Part shown: positions 28,182 through 30,503 of the stretch, piece after piece
How the letters are laid out: every line of letters starts with the position of its first letter
How positions within the stretch are numbered: position 1 is the first letter of the stretch
NCBI GenBank assembly: GCA_035997675.1
Contig: DASYIJ010000052.1
Location: 1-30,503 of the forward strand
Length of the DNA: 30,503 nt
Reading direction: 5' to 3'
DNA from: JALYZC01 sp035997675
Lineage (GTDB): Bacteria; Actinomycetota; Thermoleophilia; Solirubrobacterales; Solirubrobacteraceae
Notes under the pieces: model-generated
What the model was told of the DNA's origin: nothing
Databases searched by the model: none
What the model saw: the letters and a program-made list of their open reading frames with translations, nothing else
Position numbers and translations under genes: made by a program

Positions 28182-28604
28182 TCAGCTCGGCTTGATCTCG
28201 ATGACCGGGATCGGCCGCGCAGTCTTCTGCTGGTAGGCGCTGTAGCGGTCGCGGTTGTTGTCGTTGACGATCCGCCATAGCCGTTCGTAGTCCGGGTCCG
28301 ACGGCTCGATTACGCGGGCGGTGCTCGTCAGGCGCTCTCGTCGCATCTGGATGCCAACCTCGGGTTTGGCCTGCAGGTTGTAAAGCCACCCCGGCGCCCG
28401 ATCGGCCCCGCCGTTCGAAGGCACGACGAGATAGCTTTCGCCGTCGCGCGCGTATACCAGCGCGTTCGTGCGCATCGCCCCCGACCGGCGACCGGTCGTT
28501 CGCAACAGTAGCGTCGGAACCCCGAGCATCCTGTGGCCTATACGCCCGTTGCTGCGGACATAGACCCACTGCTGCAGCCGCAACAACGCACTGGTCACCG
28601 ACAC
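28182..28604 (-). CDS. F420-dependent nitroreductase/quinone reductase (Ddn/DUF385 family)
   Basis: The real protein is about 140 residues, starting at GTG 28604 (AGGG element 8 nt upstream) or GTG 28598. The frame stays open far upstream on this strand, but that part is antisense to the NHL-repeat gene and is not coding. Family marks are LLLRTTGRRSGAMRTNAL (F420-phosphate-binding region), YLVVPSNGGADRAPGWLYNL, and NPEV-like KPEVGIQM. Members such as M. tuberculosis Ddn reduce quinones or nitro drugs with reduced F420, usually at the membrane. Length (about 150) and motif order are normal. The C-terminus contains YQQKTARPIPVIEI. It is divergent from the NHL-repeat gene (193-nt gap). Confidence 0.85.
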   Translation of the reverse strand: MSVTSALLRLQQWVYVRSNGRIGHRMLGVPTLLLRTTGRRSGAMRTNALVYARDGESYLVVPSNGGADRAPGWLYNLQAKPEVGIQMRRERLTSTARVIEPSDPDYERLWRIVNDNNRDRYSAYQQKTARPIPVIEIKPS

Positions 28605-28797
28605 AGCCTGAACCCTACTCAGCCCGCGTCTGGTTTGATCGGAAAGCAGAAGCGAAGACACCGCTGGTGCTTTCCATGCAGAGCAGGGTGCCGGTTTTCG
28701 ATGTCTCGCGAGCGACCGCCGATCGTGTGGAGGCTGGTGATCTGTGTAGGGTCGCCCGCCGGGCCGGGCAGGTTGAGATTCCACCGAGGAGGTAGTG

Positions 28798-30503
28798 ATG
28801 GCGAGTTGGTCTTTGCGGGGGGGACGGGGCGCGCTGTGTGCGCTGCTGTGCGGAGTTTTTGTGCTGGGGTTGGCCACACCGGCGGGGGCGGCGACGAACA
28901 ACATCTTCACCGTGGCGGGGACACTCACTGGGTCCGGCTCAACAGGCGACGGCGGCCCGGCGACCGCGGCCAAGCTCAACCACCCGTGGGCGGTGGCGGC
29001 GACCGCCGACGGCGGCTTCCTGATCGCCGACCAGTTCAACAATGTGGTCCGCCGGGTGTCGCCGGCAGGGATGATCACCACCGTCGCCGGGACGCTCAAC
29101 ACGTCCTGCCTGGCTGCGCCGTGCGGCGACGGCGGCCCCGCGACCTCGGCCACGCTCGTCGACCCGGAAGCGGTGGCGGCGACCGCCGACGGCGGCTTCC
29201 TGATCGCCGACGGTAACGACGAGGCGATCCGGCGGGTCTCGCCGACGGGAACGATCACCACCGTCGCAGGGACGATCACGGCGTCCGGCTCCAGCGGCGA
29301 CGGCGGCCCGGCGACCGCGGCCAAGCTCTCCCAACCGGACGGGGTGGCGGCGACCGCCGACGGCGGCTTCCTGATCGCCGACGCGGGCAACGACGCGATC
29401 CGGCGGGTCTCGCCGGCGGGGACGATCACCACCGTCGCGGGGACGCTGGGGACGTCTTGCGCGGCCGTGCCCTGCGGCGACGGCGGCCCCGCGACCGCGG
29501 CCACGTTTATCGACCCCGAAGCGGTGGCGGAGACCGCCGACGGCGGCTTCCTGATCGCCGACGGTAACGACGATGCGATCCGGCGAGTCTCGCCGGCGGG
29601 GACGATCACCACCGTCGCCGGGACGCTCGGGAGTCCCGGTTCCAGCGGCGACGGTGGCCCGGCGACCGCGGCCAAGCTCCGCCAACCGGACGGGGTGGCG
29701 GTGACCGCCGACGGCGGCTTCCTGATCGCCGACTCGGGCAACGGGGCGATCCGGCGGGTCTCGCCGGCGGGGACGATCACCACCGTCGCGGGGATGCTGG
29801 GGACGTCTTGCGCGGCCGCGCCGTGCGGCGACGGCGGCCCCGCGACCGCGGCCAAGCTCGGCCTGCCAAACGGAGTGACGGCGACTGCCGACGGTGGCGT
29901 CCTGATCGCCGACACGGGCAACAGCGCGATCCGGCGCGTCTCGCCGGCGGGGACGATCACTACCGTCGCGGGGACACTCATGACGTCGGGCTCCAGCGGC
30001 GACGGCGGCCCCGCGACCGCGGCCAAGCTCAACCAGCCGATCGGGGTGGCGGCGACGCCCGACGGCGGCTTCCTGATCGCCGACTCGGGCAACAGCGCGA
30101 TCCGGCGCGTCTCGCCGGCGGGGACGATCACTACCGTCGCGGGGACGCTCATGACGTCCGGCTCAAGCGGAGACGGCGGCCCCGCGACCGCGGCCAAGCT
30201 CAACCAGCCCACCGCCGTCGCGGCGACCGCCGACGGCGGCTTCCTGATCGCCGACGCGGGCAACAGCGCGATCCGGCGCGTCTCGCCGACAGGGAGGATC
30301 ACGACCGTCGCCGGGACGCTCATGACGTCCGGCTCCAGCGGAGACGGCGGCCCCGCGACCGCAGCCAAGCTCAACCAGGCGACCGGAGTGGCGGCGACCG
30401 CCGACGGCGGCTTCCTGATCGTCGACCAGGGCAACCACGCGATCCGGTTCGTCGACGCCGACCTGCGACCCGGCCCCAGCGGCCCCCCGGGACCCCAGGG
30501 CGC
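28798..30503 (+). CDS. Secreted NHL-repeat beta-propeller protein with collagen-like tail (partial, 3' end missing)
   Basis: The frame starts at ATG 28798, with AGGAGG 5 nt upstream, and runs off the right end (568 full codons). Residues 1-32 form a signal peptide (hydrophobic core 12-26, ending TPAGAA). Nine tandem NHL-like units follow, each reading roughly GDGGPATAAKL, then VAATADGGFLIAD, GNxAIRRVSPAG and TITTVAGTL; these are beta-propeller blades. Units are 60 or 57 codons, depending on whether they carry the TSCxAxPCGDGG or the SGSSGDGG loop. Directly after the last unit (residue 558 on) the sequence becomes GPSGPPGPQG, a collagen-type Gly-X-Y repeat that continues past the window. The protein is expected outside the cell, as a binding or adhesive structure; its ligand is unknown. 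A 600-codon open frame opposite this gene is an artefact of composition. Confidence 0.88.
   Translation, partial: MASWSLRGGRGALCALLCGVFVLGLATPAGAATNNIFTVAGTLTGSGSTGDGGPATAAKLNHPWAVAATADGGFLIADQFNNVVRRVSPAGMITTVAGTLNTSCLAAPCGDGGPATSATLVDPEAVAATADGGFLIADGNDEAIRRVSPTGTITTVAGTITASGSSGDGGPATAAKLSQPDGVAATADGGFLIADAGNDAIRRVSPAGTITTVAGTLGTSCAAVPCGDGGPATAATFIDPEAVAETADGGFLIADGNDDAIRRVSPAGTITTVAGTLGSPGSSGDGGPATAAKLRQPDGVAVTADGGFLIADSGNGAIRRVSPAGTITTVAGMLGTSCAAAPCGDGGPATAAKLGLPNGVTATADGGVLIADTGNSAIRRVSPAGTITTVAGTLMTSGSSGDGGPATAAKLNQPIGVAATPDGGFLIADSGNSAIRRVSPAGTITTVAGTLMTSGSSGDGGPATAAKLNQPTAVAATADGGFLIADAGNSAIRRVSPTGRITTVAGTLMTSGSSGDGGPATAAKLNQATGVAATADGGFLIVDQGNHAIRFVDADLRPGPSGPPGPQG
28906..30456 (+). 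repeat. Nine tandem 171/180-bp coding repeats
   Basis: GGC/GGA-GAC-GGC-GGC-CC blocks start at 28945, 29125, 29296, 29476, 29647, 29827, 29998, 30169 and 30340, i.e. spacings 180, 171, 180, 171, 180, 171, 171, 171. The first six units thus form three 351-bp double repeats; the last three are uniform 171-bp units. Similarity is high at the DNA level, not only the protein level. Confidence 0.92.
30472..30503 (+). repeat. Start of collagen-like Gly-X-Y region
   Basis: In the frame of the NHL-repeat gene, codons from 30472 read GPS-GPP-GPQ-GA, three complete triplets and the start of a fourth, cut by the window end. Confidence 0.7.

Noticed and set aside
28605..30434. Long open reading frame on the minus strand continuous with the Ddn-like gene, which would make a 750-residue repeat protein
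   Set aside because: It is antisense to the NHL-repeat gene, which has a signal peptide, a strong Shine-Dalgarno and clear NHL motifs. The antisense repeats (VSVPATVVIVPAGETRR and so on) are the mirror of the repeat DNA and match no family. Only the last 140 residues are a real protein.

Overview
The window is high-GC bacterial chromosome with dense, mostly short intergenic gaps, GTG/TTG starts and little Shine-Dalgarno sequence. It carries F420-type enzymes, an MMPL transporter, a DesT/DesA3-like desaturase locus and several TAnnnT boxes placed 6-7 nt before start codons (a leaderless-transcription signature). All of this points to an actinobacterium. A deep-branching lineage such as Thermoleophilia/Solirubrobacterales is my inference, not something the sequence proves. 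No phage, transposase, integrase or CRISPR array is visible; this is mainly housekeeping and accessory metabolism.

Layout. 1-5.8 kb: the 3' end of a rhodanese, a YceI protein, a divergent nicotinamidase-like hydrolase, an OsmC-NUDIX pair, a DUF1015 protein, a split YeeE/YedE sulfur transporter and a SAM methyltransferase. 5.8-10.1 kb: a secreted CocE/NonD hydrolase behind an M23-like exported protein with a rewritten metal site, a cupin, a 322-base gap with a strong hairpin, a VOC protein and a small protein. 10.2-16.1 kb: a large GT-C-like membrane protein, a phosphinothricin-acetyltransferase-like GNAT, and a LysR regulator divergent from a DMT transporter-SDR operon. 16.1-20.9 kb: a desaturase and its ferredoxin-reductase partner, divergent from a TetR regulator whose stop codon overlaps the start of a second GT-C-like membrane protein. 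21-25.6 kb: an MMPL transporter divergent from a NarL-type two-component pair, then a second copy of the cupin. 25.6-28.6 kb: tRNA-Pro(TGG), a cytochrome P450 overlapping an F420:NADP-oxidoreductase-like gene, a small gene with a good sigma70-type promoter, tRNA-Arg(TCT), and a Ddn/DUF385-type F420-dependent reductase.

The most unusual object is at the right edge (28798 to the end). It is a secreted protein of nine near-identical NHL-like beta-propeller repeats that alternate between 60- and 57-codon units, with and without a Cys pair. It passes straight into a collagen-like Gly-X-Y stretch where the window ends. A very long open frame on the opposite strand hides this gene and should not be annotated.

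Functional groupings supported by context: sulfur handling (rhodanese, YeeE/YedE halves); membrane-lipid desaturation with its own regulator; a regulated MMPL exporter; and F420/P450 redox chemistry. Protein identifications rest on recognised motifs in the translated sequence. No database search was run.
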